Shown here: positions 1 to 6,961 of the stretch, piece by piece
How the letters are laid out: every line of letters begins with the position of its first letter
Position numbering within the stretch: position 1 is the stretch's first letter
From: Planctomycetaceae bacterium
GTDB taxonomy: Bacteria > Planctomycetota > Planctomycetia > Pirellulales > Pirellulaceae
Reading direction: 5' to 3'
DNA: 10,186 nt
Assembly (NCBI GenBank): GCA_003455945.1
Contig: DMPQ01000227.1
Span: forward strand, 13,040-23,225
Made by a program: the position numbers and the translations under genes
The notes under the pieces: model-generated
Database searches by the model: none
What the model was told of the DNA's origin: nothing
Seen by the model: only the letters and a program-made list of their open reading frames with translations

Positions 1-1
1 C

Positions 2-3000
2 GGCTCGACCGTGATGAAGTGCCTGGTCGCCGCGGCGCGGAACGAGATCGCGCCGACCGAGCGACGAGGGGAGCTGCTCGATATCGCGCTACGGGCGATG
101 TCCACCGATCCCTCGGACCGTCACGGCTCGGTCGTCGAGTTTCAACAGGCGATCCGCGACTATCGCTCGCACCTCGAGAGCATTTCGCTGGTCGCCCGAG
201 CCGAGGCGGATCTCGAACTCGCTCGCGGCTCGCGCGACTACGGCGTCTTTGCACGAGCCTTGTTCGGATTCGACGAGGCGTTGGCGCTCTGGAGCGAGAA
301 CCGTCGCGCGGCCGACGGAGCGGCGACCGCCAAGCTCGAGTACGCCCGCGCCGCTCGCGACAAGGGGGATCTCGATCTGGCCGGAGGGCTGCTCGTCAAG
401 GGAATCGCCGAGCACGATCGACTGGCCGAAGAGATCCGTCGCGCGGTCGACGAACGCGAGAACCGCGATCGACGGATGCGCTCCCTGCGGCGCGGGGCGA
501 TCGCCATGGCGACCGTCTGCTTCGTCGTCATTACCGGGGCACTGCTGTGGGTGTTGGCGGCGAATCGATCGGAACGCGCGGCTCGCGAATCGGCCGAGAC
601 GGCGCGAAACGAAGCGGTCGTCGCGCGTGAGCTCGAAACGCGGGCGCGAACCGAAGAGGCTGCGGCCCGAGCCGAGGCAGAACGTCAACGGGCGAACGCC
701 GAAGAGAACGCGACGATCGCTCAGGAGAACTTCCGCCAAGCGGAAGAGGCTCGGAACGAAGCGCAGTTGCGGCTCGAGGAGTCGATCCAGGCCCGCAAGG
801 AAGCGGAAATGCAGCGGATGATCGCCGACAAGGAGCGGATGATCGCCGAGGAAGAGCGAGCCGTTGCCGAACGACAACGCGCCCTCGCGATCGCCGCTCA
901 GGAAGCGGAGGCGGTTCAGCGAGCCGAGGCGGATCGGAATCGGGACTTGGCGGTCGTCGCGCGCGACGAAGCAGTCATGGCTCGGGCCGAAGCCGAACGA
1001 CAGCGCGAGGCGGCCGAGTACGAAGCTTATGTGGCCCGGATCAACGCCGCCGCCGCGAAGATCGACGATCAGGCGTTCGACCAGGCGCGAAGTCTGCTGG
1101 CCGCGTGCGAACCGGTTGACGGTCGCCCCGATCTGCGCGGCTGGGAATGGTATCGTCTGAAGTACCTGACCGAACGGAGTCGCCGCGACCTGCCGATCGA
1201 ACTGGCGGCCGAGTCGATTCGACTGAGTCCTCGCGGGGATCGTTTCGTCGTCGGTGGAGCGGATCCCGAAGCTCGCATCGTCTCGATCGACGGAGTCGAA
1301 CGGTTGCGACTGCGCGGCGGAGCGACTCGTGTGCACGCCGTCGACTGGGCCGACGTGGCATCAGATGACGAGACGATCGATAACGGGCCGAGTCCACCCC
1401 GTTCGCTGATCGCGATCGGCGGCGATGATCGGACAGGTTTCGTACGACTCTTCGATGCCGAAAGCGGCGAGCTCGTCCGAACGTTGCAGGGAACCGACGG
1501 GCATACGGAACCGGTCACGTCGGTTCGATTCTCGCCTGACGGAAGGCTGCTGGCTTCGGCTTCGTTCGATCGGACGATCAGGATCTGGGAGGTGGCGACG
1601 GGGCGATTGCTCGAGACGCTGGTCGGTCACCGGCTGGGAGTCTGGTCGGCGAGGTTCTCGCCCGATGGCCGCCGCCTGGTTTCGGCCGGCGAAGACGGGA
1701 CGGTCCGCTTGTGGGAGATCGGGTCGGGGGTGTCGTCGGAGCCGTTTCTGGGGCATGACGGACCGGTCTTCGTCGCCGAGTTCTCGCCGGACGGACGTCG
1801 GATCGCTTCGGCGGGGATCGATGCGCTCGTGCTGGTCTGGCCGAGCGACGACGATCAGGTCCTCGGATTCGATCATCGCCGCGCGATCCGCGACTTTCAG
1901 GCAGGCCTACCGGTCGAGCAGCGATCGCTGCGAGGGACGCTGATTCTTCAGGGGCACACCGCAGCGATTCGCGATCTGCGGTTCGTCGCGCGCGACGGCG
2001 GAACGCAACTCGTCTCGACCGGACACGATCACACGATCCGCGTCTGGGATCCCGAGGTCGGCAGCTCGATCGCTCTCTTTCGCGGGCATGGTCAGTGGGT
2101 TCGCTGCTGCGACGTTTCGCCGACCGAGGGTTGGATCGTTTCGGCCGGCTTCGATGGACTGGTGCGACGCTGGGAGATCGGCCAGGCGGGCGAGAAGCGC
2201 GTGCTGCAGGCGACGACGCTCCAGGGGCATGACGACGCGATCGTCGCCGCTCGCTTCCAAGGGGAACAGACGGTGCTGACCGCCAGTCGGGACCGTTCGA
2301 TCCGGAAGTGGTCTCGCGACGGTCGACTGGTCGATACGCTGCGCGAAGGGCATGCGTTCCTGATCGTCGGGATTCGGCCGTTCCGCGATGGGACTCGTTT
2401 CGCCACCTCGGCCGTCGACGGCTCGGTCCGCATCTGGAACGTCGTCGACCGTCGTGAGGTGGCCGTCTTCGAGGGGCTCGGACGCTCCGGTCTGTCGGCG
2501 ATCGCGCCGGACGATCGAACGATCGCGGTCGCCGACGGGAGCAAGCTTCGTCTGGTACCGGTCGACGGCAACGGCGACTCGTCGGCAGCGTCCGAGATCA
2601 CGGCGGCCGGTTGGGGAAATCTGCTGGTCGCCTCCTTCTCGCCCGACGGGGCTCGGTTGGCGGTCGGTGATGATCGCGGTCAGGTGATCGTGATCGAGCT
2701 GAATTACGGTTCGCTCGATGGCGCACGATCGAGCCTGCTGCAGCGCCATAACGATCGGATCACTGCGCTCGAATGGATCGACGAGCGAACCTTGGTCAGC
2801 GGAAGCGACGATCGGATCGCCGTTCGTTGGCGCGAAACGGACGGGAACTGGAGCGACACTCCCTTGGCCCATGGCGACTCGGTCGTCGCCTTGGCCGGAC
2901 GAGCCGACGGTTCATTGCTGAGCGTGACGCGCGGCGGAACGCTGCGACTCTGGAGTTCTCAGTCCGATCAGCCGCTGGCGACGTTCGAAATTTCGGCATC

Positions 3001-4090
3001 GCAGGACGGGACCGAGTCGTCCGGCGGGAAACCTCGCGTGACCGCCATGACGCTCGACGGCGCAGGAAACGCGATCGTCGCCGAGGAGGGTGGGGGGCGC
3101 CTGGTTCGATTCCGGATCGACGGCGCCTCGATCGAGGCGCTGACGGATGAATCGTCTGAGGTCAGTGCGGCAACGATCGGTCGATTCGAAACGGCGACGA
3201 TCGCGATGCTCCCCGACGGGACCGGACTGTTGGTCGGCGGCGGCGAGACGGTTCGGCTGCTCGACTATGATCCGAGCGCCGGAGTCGGCGCGGTTCGGAG
3301 CGAGTACGGCGGCCAGCAGGCGCTCGGCGCGATGGCGGTCACCGATCGACCGTCGGAACGCCGCATTGCTTCGGCGGGTTGGGACGGGTCGATCTACGTC
3401 TGGAACGGCGATGACGATCGGACGATCGCCAAGCTCGACGGTGGTCACCGGGCTCGCATCTCGTCCATGGTCTTCGGCCAGGACGGTTCTTGGCTCGCGA
3501 GTGCCGATCGTACCGGTCGCGTGGTCGTGCGACGGATTCCGGAAGGGACCGAGGTCGCGTCGTTTTCGATCGACACGCCGATCGGAGCTCTCGGGCGAAT
3601 CGATCTCGGTGAGCCGAACGTTTGCCTGGTCATCGGCGGCGATGACGGCTCGATCCGACGCGTCCGATTCGACGGCTCCGAGGTCACGCGCCGGGTGGCT
3701 CATGACGGGCCGGTGCTCGCGATGGCGGTGCGCTCGGAGGGCTCACGGCGTCGGATCGCCACCGCTTCGGCCGATCGTTCGGTCGTCGTCTGGGAGATGG
3801 ACCTGTCTGAGAGGGCAGAGCAGGGGGGCGATCGGATTCGGCAGATCGCGCGTCTCGAAGGGCATTCGGCCGGCGTCAATGCCGTCGCCTGGTCTCCTGA
3901 CGGCAAGCGACTGTTGACCGGCAGCGACGACTTCACGGTGAAGCTTTGGGATGCGTCGACCGGCAAGGAATTGCTGACGCTGCGCGGTCACGAACGCGAA
4001 GTGACATCGGTCGACTTCGCGGGAACGGGGGACACGGCGGTGAGTGCCGCCGAAGACGGCTCCGCCATTCTCTGGTACGCGGCAGACTGA
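2..4090 (+). CDS. Ser/Thr protein kinase-WD40 repeat fusion protein, 5'-truncated by the window
   Basis: The frame is open to the left edge, so the true start and kinase catalytic core are outside the window. Residues are counted from the GTG at base 11. Residues 1 to about 58 resemble the last helices of a protein kinase C-lobe (LLDIALRAMSTDPSDR, with the subdomain XI Arg), followed by a helical region. A single membrane segment lies at about 162-184 (GAIAMATVCFVVITGALLW), after an Arg-rich stretch. Residues about 185-340 are a charged Ala/Glu/Arg coiled coil; ARAEAERQR occurs at 219 and again at 324. A linker with RGWEWYRLKYL near 376 is common before WD40 arrays in planctomycete proteins. 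From about 398 to the end I count 21 WD40-like blades, many ending in IRIWE, VRLWE or VKLWD. Positive-inside topology would put the kinase in the cytoplasm and the coiled coil and WD40 array outside the membrane. Substrate and partners are unknown. Confidence 0.86.
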   Translation, partial: GSTVMKCLVAAARNEIAPTERRGELLDIALRAMSTDPSDRHGSVVEFQQAIRDYRSHLESISLVARAEADLELARGSRDYGVFARALFGFDEALALWSENRRAADGAATAKLEYARAARDKGDLDLAGGLLVKGIAEHDRLAEEIRRAVDERENRDRRMRSLRRGAIAMATVCFVVITGALLWVLAANRSERAARESAETARNEAVVARELETRARTEEAAARAEAERQRANAEENATIAQENFRQAEEARNEAQLRLEESIQARKEAEMQRMIADKERMIAEEERAVAERQRALAIAAQEAEAVQRAEADRNRDLAVVARDEAVMARAEAERQREAAEYEAYVARINAAAAKIDDQAFDQARSLLAACEPVDGRPDLRGWEWYRLKYLTERSRRDLPIELAAESIRLSPRGDRFVVGGADPEARIVSIDGVERLRLRGGATRVHAVDWADVASDDETIDNGPSPPRSLIAIGGDDRTGFVRLFDAESGELVRTLQGTDGHTEPVTSVRFSPDGRLLASASFDRTIRIWEVATGRLLETLVGHRLGVWSARFSPDGRRLVSAGEDGTVRLWEIGSGVSSEPFLGHDGPVFVAEFSPDGRRIASAGIDALVLVWPSDDDQVLGFDHRRAIRDFQAGLPVEQRSLRGTLILQGHTAAIRDLRFVARDGGTQLVSTGHDHTIRVWDPEVGSSIALFRGHGQWVRCCDVSPTEGWIVSAGFDGLVRRWEIGQAGEKRVLQATTLQGHDDAIVAARFQGEQTVLTASRDRSIRKWSRDGRLVDTLREGHAFLIVGIRPFRDGTRFATSAVDGSVRIWNVVDRREVAVFEGLGRSGLSAIAPDDRTIAVADGSKLRLVPVDGNGDSSAASEITAAGWGNLLVASFSPDGARLAVGDDRGQVIVIELNYGSLDGARSSLLQRHNDRITALEWIDERTLVSGSDDRIAVRWRETDGNWSDTPLAHGDSVVALAGRADGSLLSVTRGGTLRLWSSQSDQPLATFEISASQDGTESSGGKPRVTAMTLDGAGNAIVAEEGGGRLVRFRIDGASIEALTDESSEVSAATIGRFETATIAMLPDGTGLLVGGGETVRLLDYDPSAGVGAVRSEYGGQQALGAMAVTDRPSERRIASAGWDGSIYVWNGDDDRTIAKLDGGHRARISSMVFGQDGSWLASADRTGRVVVRRIPEGTEVASFSIDTPIGALGRIDLGEPNVCLVIGGDDGSIRRVRFDGSEVTRRVAHDGPVLAMAVRSEGSRRRIATASADRSVVVWEMDLSERAEQGGDRIRQIARLEGHSAGVNAVAWSPDGKRLLTGSDDFTVKLWDASTGKELLTLRGHEREVTSVDFAGTGDTAVSAAEDGSAILWYAAD

Positions 4091-4096
4091 GGCGGT

Positions 4097-4117
4097 TCGG
4101 CCGTGAAGCGAGGCCGA
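4097..4117 (+). terminator. weak candidate hairpin after the kinase/WD40 gene
   Basis: A 6-bp perfect inverted repeat (TCGGCC, 9-base loop, GGCCGA) begins 7 bases after the stop codon at 4090. No T-run follows, so it is not a classical intrinsic terminator. It may be a transcript-end hairpin or chance in GC-rich DNA. Confidence 0.2.
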
Positions 4118-4198
4118 CGGTTGCGGTCCGCTCTGCCGCCGCTCGCGAATCGTCCGTCGATCGAGGACGTGATCGATCGTGAAGTCGCCCCCCTCTCC

Positions 4199-4227
4199 TT
4201 CAGACTCCGAAGGCGCAGGGCTACGAT
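4199..4227 (+). promoter_or_regulatory. weak candidate sigma-70 promoter for ribE
   Basis: TTCAGA at 4199-4204 and TACGAT at 4222-4227 are separated by 17 bases; each matches 4 of 6 consensus bases (TTGACA and TATAAT). This would give a leader of roughly 70 bases before the ribE TTG. It is the best pair I found by eye in the 216-base gap 4091-4306, which otherwise holds no recognisable gene. The match is weak and planctomycete promoters are poorly defined. Confidence 0.22.
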
Positions 4228-4293
4228 GTCCCGAGGCGTGTCGGTGCGGGTTCCGAAGTGCGGGGCCTGATCGATGCGGCGCGACGCAACGAC

Positions 4294-4298
4294 GGGAG
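4294..4298 (+). promoter_or_regulatory. Shine-Dalgarno site that selects the ribE TTG start
   Basis: GGGAG lies 8 bases before the TTG at 4307. The upstream in-frame ATG at 4274 has no comparable site in front of it. The same GGGAG with 7-8 base spacing precedes flgF (5194-5198) and flgH (8168-8172), which supports it as the local ribosome-binding sequence. Confidence 0.6.
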
Positions 4299-4306
4299 CC
4301 GTCACG

Positions 4307-4900
4307 TTGTTCACCGGATTGGTCGAAGCGAAGGGCTTGCTGGAACGCCGCATTCCCGAGGGACCGGGGGCTCGATTCGTCATTCGCGCCCCGGACGTCG
4401 CCGACGGGGCAGCGATCGGCGACAGCATCGCGATCAGCGGCTGCTGTCTGACGGTCGTCGCGTTGGAAGCGGAGCGTCTGGAGTTTCAGGCGGGGAGCGA
4501 AACGCTCTCGCGCACGAATCTGGGGGAACGGCGCGAAGGGGACGAGCTGAACCTCGAGCGATCGCTGCGAGTCGGCGATCGGATGGGGGGGCATTTCGTC
4601 ACCGGGCATGTCGATGGCCTCGGCCAGGTCGCCCAGCGTATCGACGATGCCGATTGGTCGACGATCCGGTTCTCGTTCCCCTCGCGGTTGGCGGCCGAGA
4701 TCGCCGGTAAGGGGTCGATCACGGTCGACGGAGTCAGTCTGACCGTCGTCGAAGCGACCGGCGACTGGTTCTCGGTGGCGCTCATCCCTCACACGCTGGC
4801 CGTCACCACGCTCGGTCGATTGAAGGTCGGCGATCGTGTCAATCTCGAAACCGACGTGCTGGCCAAGTACGTCCGTCGGGGGCGCGAGATCGACAGCTGA
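4307..4900 (+). CDS. ribE: riboflavin synthase, alpha subunit
   Basis: Catalyses dismutation of two 6,7-dimethyl-8-ribityllumazine molecules into riboflavin and a pyrimidinedione, the last step of cytoplasmic riboflavin synthesis. With the TTG start the protein is 197 aa and begins MFTGLVE, the canonical N-terminus of the family; the ATG at 4274 would add 11 unconserved residues. The two tandem lumazine-binding halves are visible: half 1 has GDSIAISGCCLTVV at 38-51 (Cys46-Cys47, as in the family's NGCCLTV motif, with Ser for Asn) and ETLSRTNLG; half 2 follows GGHFVTGHVDG and has SITVDGVSLTV, IPHTLAVTTLG and VNLETDVLAKYV. Length is slightly below the usual 200-215 aa. The gene stands alone between the kinase/WD40 gene and the flagellar operon; no other rib gene is in view. 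In some nomenclatures the symbol is ribC. Confidence 0.93.
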   Translation: MFTGLVEAKGLLERRIPEGPGARFVIRAPDVADGAAIGDSIAISGCCLTVVALEAERLEFQAGSETLSRTNLGERREGDELNLERSLRVGDRMGGHFVTGHVDGLGQVAQRIDDADWSTIRFSFPSRLAAEIAGKGSITVDGVSLTVVEATGDWFSVALIPHTLAVTTLGRLKVGDRVNLETDVLAKYVRRGREIDS

Positions 4901-4906
4901 AGGGGA

Positions 4907-4969
4907 TTGCCGGTTCGCCGAGAGTCAGTCGGCCGAGGCTGCCGATCCGAACCGGCAACGAACCGGCAA
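4907..4969. repeat. 11-bp word, one inverted copy and two tandem direct copies
   Basis: TTGCCGGTTCG at 4907-4917 is the exact reverse complement of CGAACCGGCAA, which occurs at 4948-4958 and again immediately at 4959-4969. In RNA the first arm could pair with either tandem copy (loops of 30 or 41 bases), giving two mutually exclusive stems 6 bases after the ribE stop. In DNA the three copies could be binding sites. No T-run follows, so a simple intrinsic terminator is not supported. The matches are exact; the function is unknown. Confidence 0.8.
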
Positions 4970-4978
4970 GACTTGCCG
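4964..4978. repeat. short perfect inverted repeat overlapping the second tandem 11-mer
   Basis: CGGCAAG, one central A, then CTTGCCG. As RNA it could fold as a 5-bp stem with the loop AGACT. It shares CGGCAA with the 11-bp word, so it would compete with the longer 4907-4969 pairings. Confidence 0.6.
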
Positions 4979-5134
4979 ATCGGGTGCAGAGCCGAAATGG
5001 CGTCGTTCCGATGGCCGTGATCCGTCGATGATCCAACGCCTTGTCGCTGAAGGGGTTGGCGTCATTCTTGTCGCCGGATGGCCGAGCCCGGATCGGTTCG
5101 GCACTCGGTGTGCATCTCGCGATCGGCAGAACCG

Positions 5135-5170
5135 GTGCGATCGTCAAGGTCGGTGCGACCGTCAGGGTCG
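5135..5170. repeat. imperfect 18-bp tandem duplication just upstream of flgF
   Basis: GTGCGATCGTCAAGGTCG (5135-5152) is followed directly by GTGCGACCGTCAGGGTCG (5153-5170), with 16 of 18 bases identical and both differences transitions. It ends 23 bases before the flgF Shine-Dalgarno site. It could be a duplicated operator half-site or a neutral slippage product. Confidence 0.75.
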
Positions 5171-5206
5171 GACGGACGATGGCCGGTTCCGCTGGGAGCG
5201 GAATCG

Positions 5207-5977
5207 ATGTACGGCATGTATCTGTCGGCGGGAGGGGCTCAGTCGTTCAGCCACTACGTCGACGTGATCAGCAACAACATCGCGAACGCCGAGACGCCGG
5301 GGTTCCGTCGCGAGTTTCCGGTCCTTCGGGCGCGTCATGCCGAAGCGATCGAGCTCGGTACGGTGACTCCCGGGAGCGGCCGTCGCGAGGATGTCGGCGG
5401 CGGCGTCCTGCTCTCGGAAACGATGACCGACTTTTCGCCCGGGACGTTCGAGGAGACCGGTTCGCCGACCGATCTGGCGATCGCCGATCGGGACGGCAAG
5501 ACGTTCTTCGCGGTGCAGGGCGATGCGCCGGGCGAAACGCTGCTGACTCGGGCGGGAAACTTCTTTGTCGACGAGCTCGGCACGCTCCGGACTCAGGAGG
5601 ACCGAGCGGTCCTCGCGATCGGCAACACGCCGGTCCGAGTCGATCCGCGATTCCCGGTCGTCGTCACGAACGACGGCATCGTATCGCAGGTCGAAAACGG
5701 TCTGCGTATCCCGCTCGCACTGCTTCAGCCTCGCGAGCTGAAGGATCTCGAGAAGGCGGGAGAGAACACGTTTCGGGATCGAGGGTCGTCGCGCGGTGCG
5801 CCGCTGACCGACCGCCAGATCCGTCAGGGCTTCGTCGAACACTCGAGTTCGCAGCCGGTCCAGGAAATGGTCGAGCTGATCAAGGCGAGTCGCGCGTACG
5901 AGGCGAACGTCAAGATGATCCAGCATCACGACGAGACGGCGAGTTCCCTGATCTCGCGACTGCTGACGCAGGGCTGA
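5207..5977 (+). CDS. flgF: flagellar basal-body proximal rod protein FlgF
   Basis: Structural subunit of the flagellar proximal rod, exported by the flagellar type III apparatus. I start at the ATG at 5207 (256 aa) because GGGAG at 5194-5198 lies 8 bases before it and the protein then begins MYGMYLSAGG, the family N-terminus; an in-frame ATG at 5078 would add 43 Arg/Ser-rich residues unlike any rod protein. Rod/hook family features: N-terminal helix with ISNNIANAETPGF at about 20-32, central LTRAGNFFVDELGTLRT near 113-129, and a C-terminal helix with SSQPVQEMVELIKASRAYE, which packs with the N-terminal helix. There is no signal peptide, as expected. It is first in the flg series, with flgG starting 40 bases after its stop. 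FlgF and FlgG are paralogues; the MYG start and position before flgG favour FlgF. Confidence 0.9.
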   Translation: MYGMYLSAGGAQSFSHYVDVISNNIANAETPGFRREFPVLRARHAEAIELGTVTPGSGRREDVGGGVLLSETMTDFSPGTFEETGSPTDLAIADRDGKTFFAVQGDAPGETLLTRAGNFFVDELGTLRTQEDRAVLAIGNTPVRVDPRFPVVVTNDGIVSQVENGLRIPLALLQPRELKDLEKAGENTFRDRGSSRGAPLTDRQIRQGFVEHSSSQPVQEMVELIKASRAYEANVKMIQHHDETASSLISRLLTQG

Positions 5978-6017
5978 TTTCGGCCGTCCCCGTCGACTCA
6001 CGCAAGGAAGCGAAGCG

Positions 6018-6815
6018 ATGTCCGTCCAGGCTCTCTACACCGCATCGACCGGCATGGAAGCGCTCGAGTCGAAGCTCGACGTGATCGCGAACAACCTGGC
6101 GAACGTCGGCACCGTCGCGTTCAAGAAGGATCGCGCCAACTTCGAGGACCTGTTCTATCGGCATTACGTCGTTCCGGGAGCCGAGCAACAGGCTCCGCAG
6201 ACCGGCGTCGGAACCGCGGTCGGACTCGGTACCCGCGTGTCGAGCGTGCAGACCAACTTCATGCAGGGAGCGTTCGAACAGACGAATCGCGAGACCGACG
6301 TCGCGATCGTCGGCAACGGCTTCTTTCAGGTCTCGGACACCGCCGGCAACATCTACTACACGCGCGCCGGAAACTTCAGCATCAACGCCGACGGCGAACT
6401 GGTGCTCGGCAGCGGGAATCTCGGTCGACGCGTCGAACCGACCATCAACATTCCCGAGGACAAGGAATCGATTTCGATCCGTCCTGACGGGACCGTGCTC
6501 GTTAAGCAGGTCGGCCAGCAAGACTTCCAGCAGGTCGGGCAGCTGCAGTTGGCGATCTTCCGGAATCCCGAAGGGCTCATGAAGAGCGGCGACAACCTGT
6601 ACGTCGCCAGTCAGGCCTCCGGGCAAGCGAATCTGGTGACCGCCGGCACCCAGGGAGCCGGTGTGGTCCAGCATCAGTTTCTCGAGGCCTCGAACGTCGA
6701 GCCGGTTCGCGAACTGATCGACCTGATCCAGACGCAGCGGAACTTCGAACTGAACAGCCAGGCGGTCCAGACGGGCGACCAGATGATGCAGCTGATCTCG
6801 AACCTGCGTCGCTGA
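6018..6815 (+). CDS. flgG: flagellar basal-body distal rod protein FlgG
   Basis: Subunit of the distal rod, the drive shaft passing through the P and L rings. The protein is 265 aa, close to the usual 260. AAGGA at 6004-6008 lies 9 bases upstream of the ATG. Family landmarks: N-terminal MSVQALYTASTGMEA; ANNLANVGTVAFKKDRANF, where GT replaces the common NT or ST; FEDLFYRHY; IVGNGFFQV; YTRAGNFSINADGELV with Arg116; and a C-terminal FLEASNVEPVRELIDLIQTQ followed by a helix ending in LISNLRR. This is the clearest flagellar assignment in the window. It lies 40 bases downstream of flgF and is probably cotranscribed with it. Confidence 0.96.
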   Translation: MSVQALYTASTGMEALESKLDVIANNLANVGTVAFKKDRANFEDLFYRHYVVPGAEQQAPQTGVGTAVGLGTRVSSVQTNFMQGAFEQTNRETDVAIVGNGFFQVSDTAGNIYYTRAGNFSINADGELVLGSGNLGRRVEPTINIPEDKESISIRPDGTVLVKQVGQQDFQQVGQLQLAIFRNPEGLMKSGDNLYVASQASGQANLVTAGTQGAGVVQHQFLEASNVEPVRELIDLIQTQRNFELNSQAVQTGDQMMQLISNLRR

Positions 6816-6961
6816 TCCCCGACCCCTCGGGCTCGAACCGACCACTTCCGCTCCGGAATCGACCGATGACCTTCCCGACCTTCCGCCTGTCGTTCGCCGC
6901 GAACCTAGATTGTCGTTCGACGATCCTCGGCCGTGCGTCGTCGCGTTCGGTCGGGCTCGGG

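Larger units (their letters stand above)
4901..5206. other. 306-base gene-free spacer with a repeat cluster, upstream of flgF
   Basis: This is the longest non-coding stretch, against 40-216 bases for the other gaps. Open frames crossing it show no recognisable protein features. The 11-bp repeat unit near its start would break any reading frame. It contains the repeats listed separately (4907-4978 and 5135-5170) and, given its place at the head of the flg genes, is the likeliest location for the operon promoter and its control sites. No convincing sigma-54, sigma-28 or sigma-70 promoter could be picked out by eye. Confidence 0.6.

Noticed and set aside
4226-4270. 15-codon ATG-to-TGA frame in the ribE leader, a possible leader peptide
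   Set aside because: It has no ribosome-binding site and no regulatory codon run, and such short frames are expected by chance.
4201-4275. Possible FMN riboswitch before ribE
   Set aside because: Fragments resemble parts of the element (GCAGGG...TCCCGA and TCGGTG...TTCCGAAG), but the region is too short and lacks the conserved CCGGCGGT and central GCCCGCGAG blocks. A covariance-model search would settle it; a significant hit would reverse this.
5056-5072. Sigma-54-like TTGGC...TTGTC upstream of flgF, and a GG-N10-GC at 5107-5120
   Set aside because: The first lacks the invariant C of the -12 element; the second keeps only the GG/GC skeleton, which is frequent by chance in GC-rich DNA. Neither justifies a promoter call without a mapped start site.
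5041-6084. 347-codon + strand frame through the spacer and flgF
   Set aside because: It overlaps flgF in another frame; the downstream part is clearly a shadow, and the first 55 codons show no recognisable family.
6866-6961. Extended N-terminus for FlgA from the ATG at 6866
   Set aside because: The added 32 residues precede a well-formed signal peptide and use codons rare in the neighbouring genes, so the ATG at 6962 is preferred, though not proven.
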